DNA of 64,000 bases from Ferrimonas senticii DSM 18821. Its GTDB lineage: Bacteria; Pseudomonadota; Gammaproteobacteria; Enterobacterales; Shewanellaceae. Each line of letters starts with the position of its first letter. Positions within the stretch are counted from its first letter, which is position 1. Shown in pieces: positions 1-9,897 of the stretch. The stretch covers positions 303,352-367,351 of the forward strand of contig NZ_AUGM01000001.1 of the NCBI RefSeq assembly GCF_000422665.1. Direction: 5' to 3'. Under the pieces are notes generated by a model. It was not told the origin of the DNA. It ran no database searches and saw only the letters and a list, made by a program, of their open reading frames with translations. The position numbers and the translations under genes were made by a program.

Positions 1-1628
1 TAAGCCATTCGGCGGCGGTAGTGATTTACGTTAACGGCATCTATATCGATAGGCTTCGGTTAACGGCGGGCCGCTACAACCTAAGCGATCTGCCGCTTAA
101 TGATGGCGCCAATGACATCCGCATCGAGATTGATTACGACTCCGGCGAAAAACAAACCCTGCGTTATAGCCAGTTTTACAACGCGCAGTTGCTGCGGCAG
201 GGGATCAGCGATTTTGGTGTCTATCTGGGGGCGACCTCTAGCCAGTTAGAAAACGACATCGATTACGACGATGTAGCCGCCACGGCCTTTTGGGAATACG
301 GCGTAAGTGATGGGTGGACGCTGGGGTTCAATGGCTTATATCACCAATTGGGCGCAGTGGTTGGTACTACACAGGTTGTTGGCAGTGATTGGGGTAACGT
401 GGCGCTGCGCGTTAGCGCCAGCCAGTACGATCCACTTAAGGTGAACGGCAGCAAAGCCAGCATCGATTATCAGCAGCAAGTGTTTGGTAGTGGCGGCTAT
501 GGCTCGCCGAATCTGCGCTTAAGTTATGAATGGAGCGACGATTTTGTTGATACGCCGTGGTTGGATCCGGTGTTAGAGCAGATGCAATCGGCGGCGCTGG
601 ATTATCGCTGGGAAATATCAGAGCAGTGGCAACTTGGGCTGTACAGCTACTACGAAGGTCATCAACGCGACAACTACAGCTACCGCGCCAACGTAAGTGT
701 CGCGTGGCGGCGCGACGGCCTAAACCTAACCGCCTACCTTGAACAGGAACGGTTGGATGGCGTGCGCGATCATAAGTTTTACGTCAACCTTGAACTGAAT
801 TTCGACCTTATCGATAACCGCCATAACCTTTCCTACAGCTACGATGGCGATAACGAGCTGAATCGTGTCCAGCTTGACCGTTTCAGTGAAAACCGCGTTG
901 GTGAGCTGGGTTATGAACTGGCGGCCGAGTGGCAAGACAATCAACAGCATTACCGCAGTGCTGCCGACTACAACGCCAATCGTTGGCGCGGCACCGTCGA
1001 GCTTCAGCACGATCGCAGCGGCGACCGGCACAGCAATCAAGCGTACAGCAGCGTAAACAGCAGTTTGGTGTTTGCCGATGGGGCGTGGGGTTGGGGCCGC
1101 GAAAGTAATGGGCCGGCGCTGGTGATCAGTGCCCATCTCACCTTGGGCGACACGGTGGTCGAGATCAACGGCGACGCGAACGGTGCCGAGGCATTGGCCA
1201 CCACCAATATTGGTGGGGTGATCCCACTAAGCCGCCCCCATGAGCAAAACATTGTCACCGTCGATGCCCCCAATGCGCCGCTGGGGTACAGCCTTGGCGC
1301 CGGTGTTGAACAGATCCAGCCGGGAAGTTTAACCGTGCATCACATCGAGGTGGGATCGGACGCCATTCGTACGGTGATTGCCACTGCGGTGAATGCCAGT
1401 GACGAGCCGATTGCTGGGCAGCTTGGCCAGTTAAGCCAAGATGGCAAGGCGGTGGCTTCGCTGTTTACCAATCGCGGCGGTCGCTTTGTGATAGACGGTC
1501 TTGCCGCTGGCCGCTATCAACTTCAATTTGGCCATTACCGCGCCACGCTAACGGTAAACGAAACCGATCCGGTGCTGATGCGCTTGCCGCTAATTCGTTT
1601 TGAGGAGTTCAACCATGAAAACCGTTAA
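1..1628 (+). CDS. Pilus outer-membrane usher, CS1/TcfC-like (5' end outside window)
   Basis: The frame is open from the left edge, so this is the last ~542 residues of a longer protein. The visible part has the alternating hydrophobic/polar pattern and many aromatic residues of an outer-membrane beta-barrel (roughly residues 40-370). A C-terminal domain follows that ends in a carboxypeptidase-regulatory-like fold (GGRFVIDGLAAGRYQLQFGHY). This resembles the alternate chaperone-usher family (CooC/TcfC) more than classical FimD, which is a family judgement from sequence feel, not from a search. Ushers pass pilin-chaperone complexes through the outer membrane. The stop overlaps the next gene's start by 14 bases, so the two are co-translated. 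The chaperone and major pilin would be expected to the left, outside the window. Confidence 0.75.
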   Translation, partial: SHSAAVVIYVNGIYIDRLRLTAGRYNLSDLPLNDGANDIRIEIDYDSGEKQTLRYSQFYNAQLLRQGISDFGVYLGATSSQLENDIDYDDVAATAFWEYGVSDGWTLGFNGLYHQLGAVVGTTQVVGSDWGNVALRVSASQYDPLKVNGSKASIDYQQQVFGSGGYGSPNLRLSYEWSDDFVDTPWLDPVLEQMQSAALDYRWEISEQWQLGLYSYYEGHQRDNYSYRANVSVAWRRDGLNLTAYLEQERLDGVRDHKFYVNLELNFDLIDNRHNLSYSYDGDNELNRVQLDRFSENRVGELGYELAAEWQDNQQHYRSAADYNANRWRGTVELQHDRSGDRHSNQAYSSVNSSLVFADGAWGWGRESNGPALVISAHLTLGDTVVEINGDANGAEALATTNIGGVIPLSRPHEQNIVTVDAPNAPLGYSLGAGVEQIQPGSLTVHHIEVGSDAIRTVIATAVNASDEPIAGQLGQLSQDGKAVASLFTNRGGRFVIDGLAAGRYQLQFGHYRATLTVNETDPVLMRLPLIRFEEFNHENR

Positions 1629-2445
1629 ATCGATGTTGTGGGCACTGGCGTTGTTGCCATTGCCTTTGTTAGCGGGCGAGCAATGCCAGGGCAATTGGCG
1701 GCTGCATTTTGAAACGGCATCGGCTACTGTGCTAACGACTTCCGAACAGGTGCTGCTGCAAGGGAGTGTCAACGTTGATAAGTCCGCCCGTGACTGTTTG
1801 CGGGCAATGAATTTATCGGCAGAGGATCGCCGCCCTCTAAGTCTAACTAGCCGCGGCCATCGGTTACCGGCGGATCTGCTGGATGATCAGTACCGGCAAT
1901 TGCCGATTGCCGGTAACGGCGGCTATCGGCTGCCTTTAGACCCATCTGGGCTTACGCTCTTTTGGTTGCGGTTGCCAACTGCCGGACAGGCTGAGGCCGG
2001 GGACTACCGCCAGATTATTCGCGCTACCGCCAGCGTTGATAACCGCGTGCAAAAGCAGCAAGTACACTACCGCGTGCCACCACGCGTAGAGGTTACCGTG
2101 TTACCGAAACCGTGGATCAGCGGCAGCCATCGTCAATATCTAGTCGAACTAGGCGAGCTAACGCACGGGGTAACCAAAGAGATTGACTTCAAAGTGCGCA
2201 GCAACAGCATGGTGCTAATGCGGGTGCACAGCGACAACCGGGGAAAACTGGTGCACGACACACTGTCACAGCAGTATTTCGCTTACCGGATTAGCATTAA
2301 CAAAATGCCGTATCCCTTACAGAGCGCCTATTGGCGGCCGCTGTTAAGTAATGATGTACGCCTGCAAATCAGCACTCAGCCCAAATCGCATCCGCGGGCG
2401 GGCAAGTACCAAGATAAGCTCAGTATTACCTTTAAAGCGATCTAA
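1615..2445 (+). CDS. Secreted pilus-associated protein, probable tip or minor subunit
   Basis: The start is the ATG at 1615, preceded by AGGAG at about 1603-1607. An in-frame TTG at 1600 is less likely. The product has 276 residues, with a clear signal peptide (MKTVKSMLWALALLPLPLLA, cleavage near LAG-EQ), so it is exported. Two cysteines early in the mature part (ECQG and ARDCLRA) could form a disulphide. The C-terminus, AGKYQDKLSITFKAI, looks like the final beta-strand of spore-coat-U/pilin-like domains (AGxYxDxxxVTxxx). Its position directly after, and overlapping, an usher gene suggests a tip adhesin or minor pilin in the same operon. A chaperone is possible but less likely, given the two cysteines and the strand pattern. 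No specific family was recognised. Confidence 0.6.
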   Translation: MKTVKSMLWALALLPLPLLAGEQCQGNWRLHFETASATVLTTSEQVLLQGSVNVDKSARDCLRAMNLSAEDRRPLSLTSRGHRLPADLLDDQYRQLPIAGNGGYRLPLDPSGLTLFWLRLPTAGQAEAGDYRQIIRATASVDNRVQKQQVHYRVPPRVEVTVLPKPWISGSHRQYLVELGELTHGVTKEIDFKVRSNSMVLMRVHSDNRGKLVHDTLSQQYFAYRISINKMPYPLQSAYWRPLLSNDVRLQISTQPKSHPRAGKYQDKLSITFKAI

Positions 2446-2470
2446 CTAACTTGATGTAATTGGCCAACAA

Positions 2471-2498
2471 AAAACCCGCCAAACGGCGGGTTTTTGCT
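2471..2498. terminator. Bidirectional rho-independent terminator between the usher operon and asnS
   Basis: The stem AAACCCGCC / GGCGGGTTT has an AAAC loop, a T-run on the right and an A-run on the left. It lies between two convergent genes and can stop transcription from both. Confidence 0.9.
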
Positions 2499-2511
2499 TC
2501 CAAGCGAACGC

Positions 2512-3912
2512 TTAGAAGTTACAGGTGCGTGGTGCACGAGGGAATGGGATCACGTCGCGGATGTTGGCAACGCCAGTCACGTAGGACACCAGGCGTTCGA
2601 AGCCCAGACCGAAACCGGCGTGCGGCACGGTGCCGTAACGGCGCAGATCGCGGTACCAGTACATCTCGTCTTTTGGCAGACCCATCTCTTCCATGCGCTT
2701 GTCCAGCAGCTCCAGACGTTCTTCACGCTGGGAACCACCGATCAGCTCACCGATGCCAGGGGCCAGTACGTCCATTGCCGCAACGGTCTTGCCGTCGTCG
2801 TTTTGGCGCATGTAGAACGCTTTGATGTCTTTCGGGTAGTTCTTCACAACCACTGGGGCTTTGAAGTGTTCTTCCGCCAAGTAGCGCTCGTGCTCGGAAG
2901 ACATGTCGATGCCCCAAGATACTGGGAATTCGAACTCACGGCCGCACTCTTCCAGGATCTTAATCGCGTCGGTGTAATCCACCTGAGCAAAGTCCGCTTC
3001 AACAAAGGATTGCAGGCGAGTGATCACCTCTTTGTTAACGCGCTGTTCAAAGAACTTAAGATCGTCCATGCACTCAGCCAGTACCGCTTTGAAACAGTAC
3101 TTCAGCATGCCTTCAGCTAGCTTAGCGGCGTCGTCCAGATCGGCAAACGCCACCTCTGGTTCAACCATCCAGAACTCTGCCAAGTGGCGAGAAGTGTTGG
3201 AGTTTTCCGCACGGAAGGTTGGCCCGAAGGTGTATACCTTAGACAGGGCACAGGCGTAAGTTTCGGCGTTCAACTGGCCAGATACGGTCAGGAAGGTCTC
3301 TTTACCGAAGAAGTCTTTGTCGTAATCGACGTCGCCCTTGTCGGTGCGTGGCAGGTTGTTCATGTCCAAAGTGGACACGCGGAACATCTCGCCAGCGCCT
3401 TCACAGTCAGAAGCGGTCATGATTGGGGTAGATACCCAAATGAAGCCCTGCTCGTGGTAGAAGCGGTGGATCGCTTGCGACAATGAGTTACGTACGCGCA
3501 TCACCGCACCGGTGATGTTGGTGCGTGGACGCAGGTGCGCTACTTCACGCAGGTACTCGATGGAGTGACGCTTAGCGGCCATTGGGTAGGTGTCTGGATC
3601 TTCAACCCAGCCAACCACCTTAACGGCAGTCACTTTCATCTCAAATTGCTGGCCTTGTCCTGGGGACTCAACCACTTCGCCGGTCATTTCAACAGAGCAG
3701 CCGGCAGTCAGGCGCAGCACTTCATTGTTGTAATTAGGCAGTTCGTTAGGTACCACGCCCTGAATTGGATCAAAACAGGAGCCGTCGTACACGGCCAGGA
3801 AGGAAATGCCAGCTTTAGAGTCACGGCGAGTACGGACCCAGCCGCGTACCGTTACTTCTGCGCCGACCGCGTGGTCGCCTTTTAGGACTTCAACAATGGT
3901 TGCCACTGTCAT
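2512..3912 (-). CDS. asnS: Asparaginyl-tRNA synthetase
   Basis: Class II aminoacyl-tRNA synthetase that charges tRNA-Asn with asparagine in the cytoplasm. The N-terminal OB-fold anticodon-binding domain (about residues 1-110) carries [14 protein letters not shown]. The catalytic core shows [12 protein letters not shown] (motif 2 area) and the C-terminal motif 3 GFGLGFERL. The ATG at 3912 ([10 protein letters not shown]) gives 466 residues, which matches the usual bacterial AsnS length. An upstream in-frame TTG at 3930 would add six residues but has no better ribosome site. The gene stands alone, convergent with the pilus genes. Confidence 0.98.
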   Translation of the reverse strand: MTVATIVEVLKGDHAVGAEVTVRGWVRTRRDSKAGISFLAVYDGSCFDPIQGVVPNELPNYNNEVLRLTAGCSVEMTGEVVESPGQGQQFEMKVTAVKVVGWVEDPDTYPMAAKRHSIEYLREVAHLRPRTNITGAVMRVRNSLSQAIHRFYHEQGFIWVSTPIMTASDCEGAGEMFRVSTLDMNNLPRTDKGDVDYDKDFFGKETFLTVSGQLNAETYACALSKVYTFGPTFRAENSNTSRHLAEFWMVEPEVAFADLDDAAKLAEGMLKYCFKAVLAECMDDLKFFEQRVNKEVITRLQSFVEADFAQVDYTDAIKILEECGREFEFPVSWGIDMSSEHERYLAEEHFKAPVVVKNYPKDIKAFYMRQNDDGKTVAAMDVLAPGIGELIGGSQREERLELLDKRMEEMGLPKDEMYWYRDLRRYGTVPHAGFGLGFERLVSYVTGVANIRDVIPFPRAPRTCNF

Positions 3913-3941
3913 GTTCGAAATGTTCTCCAACGAGTTCGAAA

Positions 3942-4130
3942 TTACCGATACCTCAGCTTAGCCGAGGCTCTCAAGATCCCCTGAGAATCGCCCATATTAA
4001 CGCGGTGCGTCAGTTTCTCAACTGCCAAAAGGCCGTTGCGGGTAATAACCGTGATGCGATGACGATCGCTGGTCGATTTTATGCGCAAGTTGCTGGCAAA
4101 TTCGCCTGCTTGGTCACGAGCTTGATTCAT
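3942..4130 (-). CDS. Possible small protein upstream of asnS
   Basis: This is a 62-codon frame from the ATG at 4130, with a TTG start at 4151 as alternative. It lies 29 bases upstream of asnS on the same strand. The predicted peptide (starting [14 protein letters not shown]) has a balanced, charged composition ([18 protein letters not shown]) and codon choices like the neighbouring genes, which makes it more protein-like than most shadow frames. The ribosome site is weak: AAGG directly abuts the ATG. No family was recognised, and it may be chance coding potential in the asnS leader. The rest of the 378-base gap between asnS and the next gene shows no clear RNA gene. The part nearest 4290 should hold the promoter of the rightward operon. 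Confidence 0.35.
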   Translation of the reverse strand: MNQARDQAGEFASNLRIKSTSDRHRITVITRNGLLAVEKLTHRVNMGDSQGILRASAKLRYR

Positions 4131-4290
4131 CCTTGCTGCTATTTTCGGCAAAGTCTCGCGCCGTGCTTTTTAAGCCCAGTTGGGCGGTTGTTTGGCCCAA
4201 GCGTGCAGGGTAATCTTGATTGATTCACCTATCTGCTTTTATGCCGCCCGGTGCTGGGCTTGGCATCGCCACGGTTTGTAAGGATTTTGC

Positions 4291-7200
4291 ATGGCTCAAG
4301 AGACGTTTCGACTGCGTCGTATCATCGTCATCGACAGCTTTTGGAAGGGCAAAGTTAACGAGATTAACTTTGATGGCCACACCCAGTTAGAGGGCACCAA
4401 CGGCGCGGGTAAAACCTCGCTGATGCGATTGCTGCCGCTGTTTTATGGGATGCGCCCAGGCGACATCGTATCGAAAGTCGATCAGGCGAAAAACTTCGTC
4501 GATTACTACCTGCCGCGGGAATCCAGTTTGCTGGTGTATGAATACCAGCGGGTTGACCAATATCAGCAACAGATCTGCTGCATGGTGGCCAGCTCCAGCG
4601 GCGGCCGTACCATTCAATACAAACTGATTGATGCGCCCTATCAGCAGGACTGCTTTATTGGCCGTGATCACCGGCCATTTAAGGTCAGCGAAGTCGAGCG
4701 TAATTACGGCCGTAACGTCTATAAGTCGAATTATCTGAACGTGGCCCAATATCGTCAGGTGATCCAAAACTTGCGCGAAGGCCGCACCAGCGCCGCCATT
4801 CGGGAGCTGCAGCGCCGCTTCGCCTTTAGCCAAGTGCCGATGCCGCACGTCGATAAAGTGGTCAACGGCACCATCGAGAAAAACCTCGATTTTGATGCGG
4901 TCAAACGGATGTTGGTGGCGATTACTGCCGATTACCTTGCCCGTGGTCAAGGCGGCGATCATCGCGAGCCGATGCAGCTGAATAAAGATGAGATCGGCAG
5001 TTGGCTTAGCGATATACAAGCCAGCCGTGAAGTGCACGCCATTAGCGACAAAATCACTCGTTGGCAGGGTGAATTTAGCGAACTGGAACAGCATCTGGCG
5101 CAACTGCGCCACCTGTTGGCATTGCTCAATCGCGAACAAACCAGCTTAAGCGGCCAGCAAACCGAGCAAGAGCACGCCATCAAAGCGCTGCGTGATAGCC
5201 TCAAAGCACTGGAAAAAGCCTACCGTGATGAGCGTGAACAGCTGCAACTGCGGCTGACCGACGCTCGCGATCAGTTGATGGCCAAACAAGCCCAGTGCGA
5301 CCGATTAGACGATCAAAAAGCCGACTTCGATGCCGATGACGCCGCCAGTTACCAATTAAAAGCCGATGAGAAGTCGCGCTTTAATGCCGAGCTGCAAGAC
5401 GTTGAGCAGCTGCTGTCGAGCCTTGAAGGCGACGTCGCCAAGGTGGCCGATAAATATCGCGAGCTGCTGCATAAGCTCGAGCTAGAACTCTCTAATGAGC
5501 GCGCCAAACTCAATGGCCAGATGAGCGAGGTTCGTGATGCGGCGGCGGCGCGTTTAACCACCATCAACGATAACTACCAGCAAAAGCGCCGTAAGCTGGA
5601 GCAAGAGCAAGATGGGATCTTGCTGGATCTGAAAGAGCAACTGCTGACCGAACAGCATCAACTCAAGATCAACAGTGACGCCCGCGCCAACCCGCAAGCG
5701 GATATCGAACAGGAAACCGCGCTGCAACTGTGCCGTCAGCAACTTGCTGATGCTCAGTCTGGCCGTAACCAACACCTGTTGGCGTTGTCGCAGCTAACCG
5801 AACAGCTGGGCAAGGCGGAGCGGGAACGGGATCACCTGCTGACCCGCCAAAGCAATGAAAGCAAACGCCGTAATGAACTGCAGAGCGCGCACGACACCCT
5901 GTTGCTGCAACTGAACCCAAAAGCCGGTTCGTTGCAGCAGTTTTTGGATGACAGTGAGATTGCCGATTGGAAACAGACCATCGGCAGTTTGCTGTCGCCG
6001 CAGCTGCTGTCTCGTACCGACTTAAGCCCAGAGTGGCTTGGTGACGGCCTGCAAAGCCTGTATGGGGTTAAGCTCGACTTGGCACCGCTGCAGCACAACA
6101 ACCCGCTGGCACGCAATGAAGCGCAGCTGCGGGAGCAGTTAGCCGAGCTCGAAGCGCAAATTCAGCAGCACGCTGAGCTGGAAAGCCAATTGGCGCAGCT
6201 ACTGAAAGAGCAAGAGAAGACCATCGCGGCGGTACGGCAACAGCACAGCGGCGCTCAGGCGCAAGAGAAACGCTTTGCCGGTCAAATCGACCAACTGCAA
6301 CAACAGTTAGAGCGACAGTTGCGACTGCGCGATGACAGCGTTAAGCGCAAATTGGTCGAGCTCGACAGCGAAGCCGAGGCACTGCGTAAGCGCATAGCCC
6401 AGTTAACCCAGCAGCAGCAAACCCAAACCGAACTGGCACAAGAGCAGCAGCACGAGCTGCATAACCTGTCGCTGGAGGCCCGCGCTGATGTCGAGACTGA
6501 TCGCGACAGCCAGCTTGATACCTTAAAAGCCCAGCTGGAAACCTTAGAATCGCGCAGCAGCGAACGCCGCAGCGATTACAAGCGCCAGCAAAAACAGGCG
6601 CTGGATAAAGTCGATCCCGATGGCGAGATCGATCGTTGCCATCAACTGCGCAAACAGCTTAATGCCAAACTGGTGGCCTGCAGCGAATACCAGCAAAAAG
6701 CCAACGATTACCGCTTCTTTATGACCCAGCAATACCATCTGCGTGATGAACTGGGTCAGCAGCTGATGGAGCTGCAGCAGCAGGTCACCAGTTTGGAGAA
6801 CGGCCAAAGCAAGCTGAAGAGCGACTACGACAGCGGCAGCAACAAGCAGCGCGGCGATCTGGACAAAGCGAAAGAGAAGCTGCAACGCATCGAAGATTTG
6901 CTGGCGCATCTGTCGCGCGCCGCCGCAGCCTGTGAAGCGTTAGAGCTGACCCCGGCACAAGATCCGCAGTTACCGGATTATCAAGCGGCGCTGCTGGCGG
7001 ATTTTGTTAAGCAAAATCACGATAAGTTCAGTGCACTGGAAAAGTCATTGAATCGTGAGATCAGCGCGTTTGCCAGCACCTTGCGCAGCAAACACAGCAA
7101 GAGCAGCCTGTACGAATCTTGGGTCAAGCTGGTGGCGGATAACGATCACTACCAAGGCAGCGAAGCGGTGCTGAAATACCGCGATCCAATCGGCGATTTG

Positions 7201-8022
7201 CTGGCTGGGGCAGGGCAGTTAAAGGCCTCCACCAGTCTGCAAATTCAGACCAACTCGGCGATGATCAATGAGTTCTACCAGCACTTGGAGAACTTCGATC
7301 GCCGCATCAAGAACGTCGGTCGTAAGTTGTCGGAGCGAGTCACCAAACTGGCGCAGTTTGAAGCCTTTGCCGAGATCAGTGTTGGCACCGTCACCAAGTT
7401 GGATCAGCTGGAGTACTGGAGCCCGCTGAAGCGCTTCTCGGAATGTTACGAGATGGCCAAAGATCAGCTGCAGGACATCAACGAAGAGATCCCAGACGAC
7501 TTAATCGCGGCGATGCAATCGCTGGCGCGGGTGCTGCCATCCGAAGGGGTGCTGCTGGAGCACAACGATCTGTTCGACTTGGAATTTGTCATTACTGAAA
7601 AAGGCCAAGTAAAACGAGCCCGTAATGCCCGTCAGCTGAAAAAAGTCAGCTCCACCGGCTTGTCTTACTTGGCGATGCTGTCGCTGTTTGCCGGCTTGTT
7701 GGCGATGCTACGCGGCGACAGTAACGATGGCCACAAGCGCGCCAGCACCATTATTTTGCCGGTGGATGAACTGGGCGAACTGGCGGCAGAGAACATCAAG
7801 CTGCTGCTGACCATGTTCGACGACAACGCGATTCAGATTTTGTCGGCATCGCCTGCCACCGATCGCCAAGTGTTGGCGCTTTACAAAAACCACTACAAGC
7901 TCAAAGACAGCAAGATCTATCAGGCCCATGTGCCGATGTCGAAGCTGGAGCAACTGATGGCGGCGCGCGCTGCCAAGCCGTCAGTCACTACCGATGCAAC
8001 CGAGGCGGCCTCTCATGTTTAA
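4291..8022 (+). CDS. SMC-like ATPase of an MksBEFG/Wadjet-type condensin (MksB/JetC-like)
   Basis: This 1243-residue protein has the SMC layout. An N-terminal Walker A (GTNGAGKTS, about residues 35-43) is followed by a very long coiled coil rich in Q, E, L, K and R. A short non-coiled hinge-like segment lies near residues 540-605. A second coiled coil leads to a C-terminal head with a signature-like STGLSYLAM near 1121 and a Walker B TIILPVDELGEL near 1150. This matches MukB/MksB/JetC ATPases, which dimerise, bind a kleisin and extrude DNA loops. RBS AAGGA lies 7 bases before the ATG. The gene is first in an operon of four, and the stop overlaps the next start by 8 bases. In Pseudomonas mksFEB and in described Wadjet operons the ATPase gene follows the kleisin and E genes, so coming first is unusual. 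The role is either chromosome organisation or plasmid exclusion; sequence alone does not decide. Confidence 0.85.
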   Translation: MAQETFRLRRIIVIDSFWKGKVNEINFDGHTQLEGTNGAGKTSLMRLLPLFYGMRPGDIVSKVDQAKNFVDYYLPRESSLLVYEYQRVDQYQQQICCMVASSSGGRTIQYKLIDAPYQQDCFIGRDHRPFKVSEVERNYGRNVYKSNYLNVAQYRQVIQNLREGRTSAAIRELQRRFAFSQVPMPHVDKVVNGTIEKNLDFDAVKRMLVAITADYLARGQGGDHREPMQLNKDEIGSWLSDIQASREVHAISDKITRWQGEFSELEQHLAQLRHLLALLNREQTSLSGQQTEQEHAIKALRDSLKALEKAYRDEREQLQLRLTDARDQLMAKQAQCDRLDDQKADFDADDAASYQLKADEKSRFNAELQDVEQLLSSLEGDVAKVADKYRELLHKLELELSNERAKLNGQMSEVRDAAAARLTTINDNYQQKRRKLEQEQDGILLDLKEQLLTEQHQLKINSDARANPQADIEQETALQLCRQQLADAQSGRNQHLLALSQLTEQLGKAERERDHLLTRQSNESKRRNELQSAHDTLLLQLNPKAGSLQQFLDDSEIADWKQTIGSLLSPQLLSRTDLSPEWLGDGLQSLYGVKLDLAPLQHNNPLARNEAQLREQLAELEAQIQQHAELESQLAQLLKEQEKTIAAVRQQHSGAQAQEKRFAGQIDQLQQQLERQLRLRDDSVKRKLVELDSEAEALRKRIAQLTQQQQTQTELAQEQQHELHNLSLEARADVETDRDSQLDTLKAQLETLESRSSERRSDYKRQQKQALDKVDPDGEIDRCHQLRKQLNAKLVACSEYQQKANDYRFFMTQQYHLRDELGQQLMELQQQVTSLENGQSKLKSDYDSGSNKQRGDLDKAKEKLQRIEDLLAHLSRAAAACEALELTPAQDPQLPDYQAALLADFVKQNHDKFSALEKSLNREISAFASTLRSKHSKSSLYESWVKLVADNDHYQGSEAVLKYRDPIGDLLAGAGQLKASTSLQIQTNSAMINEFYQHLENFDRRIKNVGRKLSERVTKLAQFEAFAEISVGTVTKLDQLEYWSPLKRFSECYEMAKDQLQDINEEIPDDLIAAMQSLARVLPSEGVLLEHNDLFDLEFVITEKGQVKRARNARQLKKVSSTGLSYLAMLSLFAGLLAMLRGDSNDGHKRASTIILPVDELGELAAENIKLLLTMFDDNAIQILSASPATDRQVLALYKNHYKLKDSKIYQAHVPMSKLEQLMAARAAKPSVTTDATEAASHV

Positions 8023-8641
8023 GCACACCGTTGAAACCCTGCTGGCCGGCAAAGTGATCTGCCAAACCGCGTTTAACGACCAGTTTGAATACCTGCAAGT
8101 GCCAGCCAACCGCGCTCAGGTGGATGCCTTTTTACAGCAGCTGGATCGCAGCCTGACCCACTTTGAGTCCGCCGATGCCTTCTATTGCACCTACAACAGT
8201 GTGGATGACAGCAACCGCCAAAAGATCAGCGAGCTGTTTTCCAGCATGCGCAGTCACTTCCGGCCATTAGTCGAGTGGCTGGATATGTTGTTGCAAGCCA
8301 CCGGCGCCGATACGCCTCTGCGAGCCAAAGACAGCATCAAATTCACCGCGCTATTAGAGGTGTTTGAGCACGACCAAACCTTGGCTGAGCAGCTGCGCCG
8401 ACTGACTAACATGCCGCCGTTTAAAACCAGCCGGGTTGAACTGCGAGATCAACTGGGCACGGTATTTAGCCGCTTGGAAGAGCTTGGTTATCTGGTGCGC
8501 CACGCCCAAGGCAGCAACAGCTACTACGCCACCGCTAAGTTTGATCTGATCTATCTGCTGATTGAGTTTTTGAACGACAGCGAAAAACTGGAACTGCCTG
8601 AGGTGGCAGAGCCGGAGCAACAGGCGGAGCTGCTGCTGTAA
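8015..8641 (+). CDS. MksE/JetB-like condensin subunit
   Basis: The protein has 208 residues from the ATG at 8015 (MFKHTVETLLAGKVICQ), which has GAGG nine bases upstream. The ATG at 7994 would add seven residues inside the ATPase gene. It is small and helical, with a winged-helix-like C-terminal half (LGTVFSRLEELGYLVRHA followed by SNSYYATAKFD). That is the size and shape expected of MukE/MksE/JetB subunits, which bind the kleisin as a dimer. The assignment rests mainly on position between an SMC-like ATPase and a kleisin-like protein, plus size. The stop TAA shares its last A with the next ATG (TAATG), indicating translational coupling. Confidence 0.75.
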   Translation: MFKHTVETLLAGKVICQTAFNDQFEYLQVPANRAQVDAFLQQLDRSLTHFESADAFYCTYNSVDDSNRQKISELFSSMRSHFRPLVEWLDMLLQATGADTPLRAKDSIKFTALLEVFEHDQTLAEQLRRLTNMPPFKTSRVELRDQLGTVFSRLEELGYLVRHAQGSNSYYATAKFDLIYLLIEFLNDSEKLELPEVAEPEQQAELLL

Positions 8642-9885
8642 TGAGTGCCTACGATAAAGACATCGTTGCGGCGCTACTGCGGCAGATTGGTCAGGCCGAC
8701 CAACTGCTCAGTACCGCTTATGTCGATGGCAGCGTCAGCGCCGGCAGCGACAACGACAGTCAGTTGCGGGCGCTGCACAAAGCCAAGTTGCTGCGGCCAG
8801 AGGAGGAGCTTGGCGATTATCGCTTGGCGGCGGATCTTAAGCGACTGCTGAACAAACTGCTGCGTCATCAAAGCAGCTATCGCCAGCTGACCGACATGGG
8901 CAAGGTGATGGAGGCGTTGGAAGATGCCATCCACGATTACCGCCATTCGTTTGAGACTGAGCAGTGGGACGACGCCGAGCACTATCTGGATCAGTTTGAT
9001 GATCTGGTGTTTGAGGCCCGCGATAGCCTTAACAACAGCTTGGATAACATGCACTACGCCATCTCCAGCCAGTTTGGTTTTGTCGGCACCTTGAACGCCA
9101 AGGTACGGGAAAACGAAAAGGCGCTTAGCTACGCCCAAAAGCTGTTGAATGAGCTGCAGCAGATTGAGCCGGAAGTCTGTTACGACTGGATCTTTGATAC
9201 CGCGCCAACCGAATTCGCCCGCAAGGTTACCGGTTTCGTCCGTTGGTACCGCGATGCCTTAAAACGCTTGGCACACGTGATTGATAAGATGCGGCAAAGC
9301 CTGTTCCGTCTGCGCCGCCAAGTAAAACAGGCCAATCAGCTGAAAGGGATGGCGCGCTATTTGCGTCAGCATCCGGAATATCAGTTAGCGCCGGATCTGG
9401 CGTTTGCCGACGATCTGCCGCAGGAGTTAAAGCTGGCACCAGCGATGGCCACCGGCGGTTATCCGGATGTGCGCAGCGCCGCCCAAGAGGAATCGCTGGT
9501 GGGGATTGTGCAGCAGCTGCGCAAATTAACCCAAACCAGCAATGAAACCCGCGGCCGTGATGGTGTTGAGGTTGAGGCCGAGGTGCTGGAGGTACTCAAC
9601 TACATCAGCGATTGGGCGCTGGATGAGGTTGAATTGTACTTTGAACAGGCGCTGGCGGCCGAGCAGCCAATCAGTGCCTTGAGCTTCTGGCAGCAGCGCC
9701 AACACCATTGGCAAAGCGAAGGCTGGCAGTTGGCGCCAGAGCCATGGATTGAACTGGTGTTTGGCTACTACTGCAGCCTAAGCATCGACTTGCAGCGCAG
9801 TTTGGATTTGGATCTGGAAGAAGCGCTGGTGGATGGCACCAACAACAACTTCACCTACAGCAATATCACCGTCGGTTTTCGCTAA
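8641..9885 (+). CDS. Kleisin-like condensin subunit (MksF/JetA-like)
   Basis: This 414-residue protein is almost entirely helical. It starts with a winged-helix-like N-terminus (about 1-85), followed by long amphipathic helices (about 85-260) with charged and leucine-rich heptads. A linker with EEELGDY/DDLP-type acidic patches and a C-terminal domain follow. This is the arrangement of MukF/MksF/JetA kleisins, which bridge the ATPase heads and recruit the E subunit. No catalytic motif is present. The length fits MksF (usually 400-500 residues). The start overlaps the preceding stop. Identity is inferred from gene order and predicted fold, as kleisins diverge strongly. Confidence 0.75.
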   Translation: MSAYDKDIVAALLRQIGQADQLLSTAYVDGSVSAGSDNDSQLRALHKAKLLRPEEELGDYRLAADLKRLLNKLLRHQSSYRQLTDMGKVMEALEDAIHDYRHSFETEQWDDAEHYLDQFDDLVFEARDSLNNSLDNMHYAISSQFGFVGTLNAKVRENEKALSYAQKLLNELQQIEPEVCYDWIFDTAPTEFARKVTGFVRWYRDALKRLAHVIDKMRQSLFRLRRQVKQANQLKGMARYLRQHPEYQLAPDLAFADDLPQELKLAPAMATGGYPDVRSAAQEESLVGIVQQLRKLTQTSNETRGRDGVEVEAEVLEVLNYISDWALDEVELYFEQALAAEQPISALSFWQQRQHHWQSEGWQLAPEPWIELVFGYYCSLSIDLQRSLDLDLEEALVDGTNNNFTYSNITVGFR

Positions 9886-9897
9886 AGGACTGTCGTA

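Noticed and set aside
2494-3120. A 208-codon frame antisense to asnS
   Set aside because: It is a shadow of the conserved asnS gene and overlaps a terminator.
4387-5139. A 250-codon frame antisense to the SMC-like ATPase gene
   Set aside because: The plus-strand frame has conserved Walker A and SMC features; the minus frame has no motif or ribosome site.
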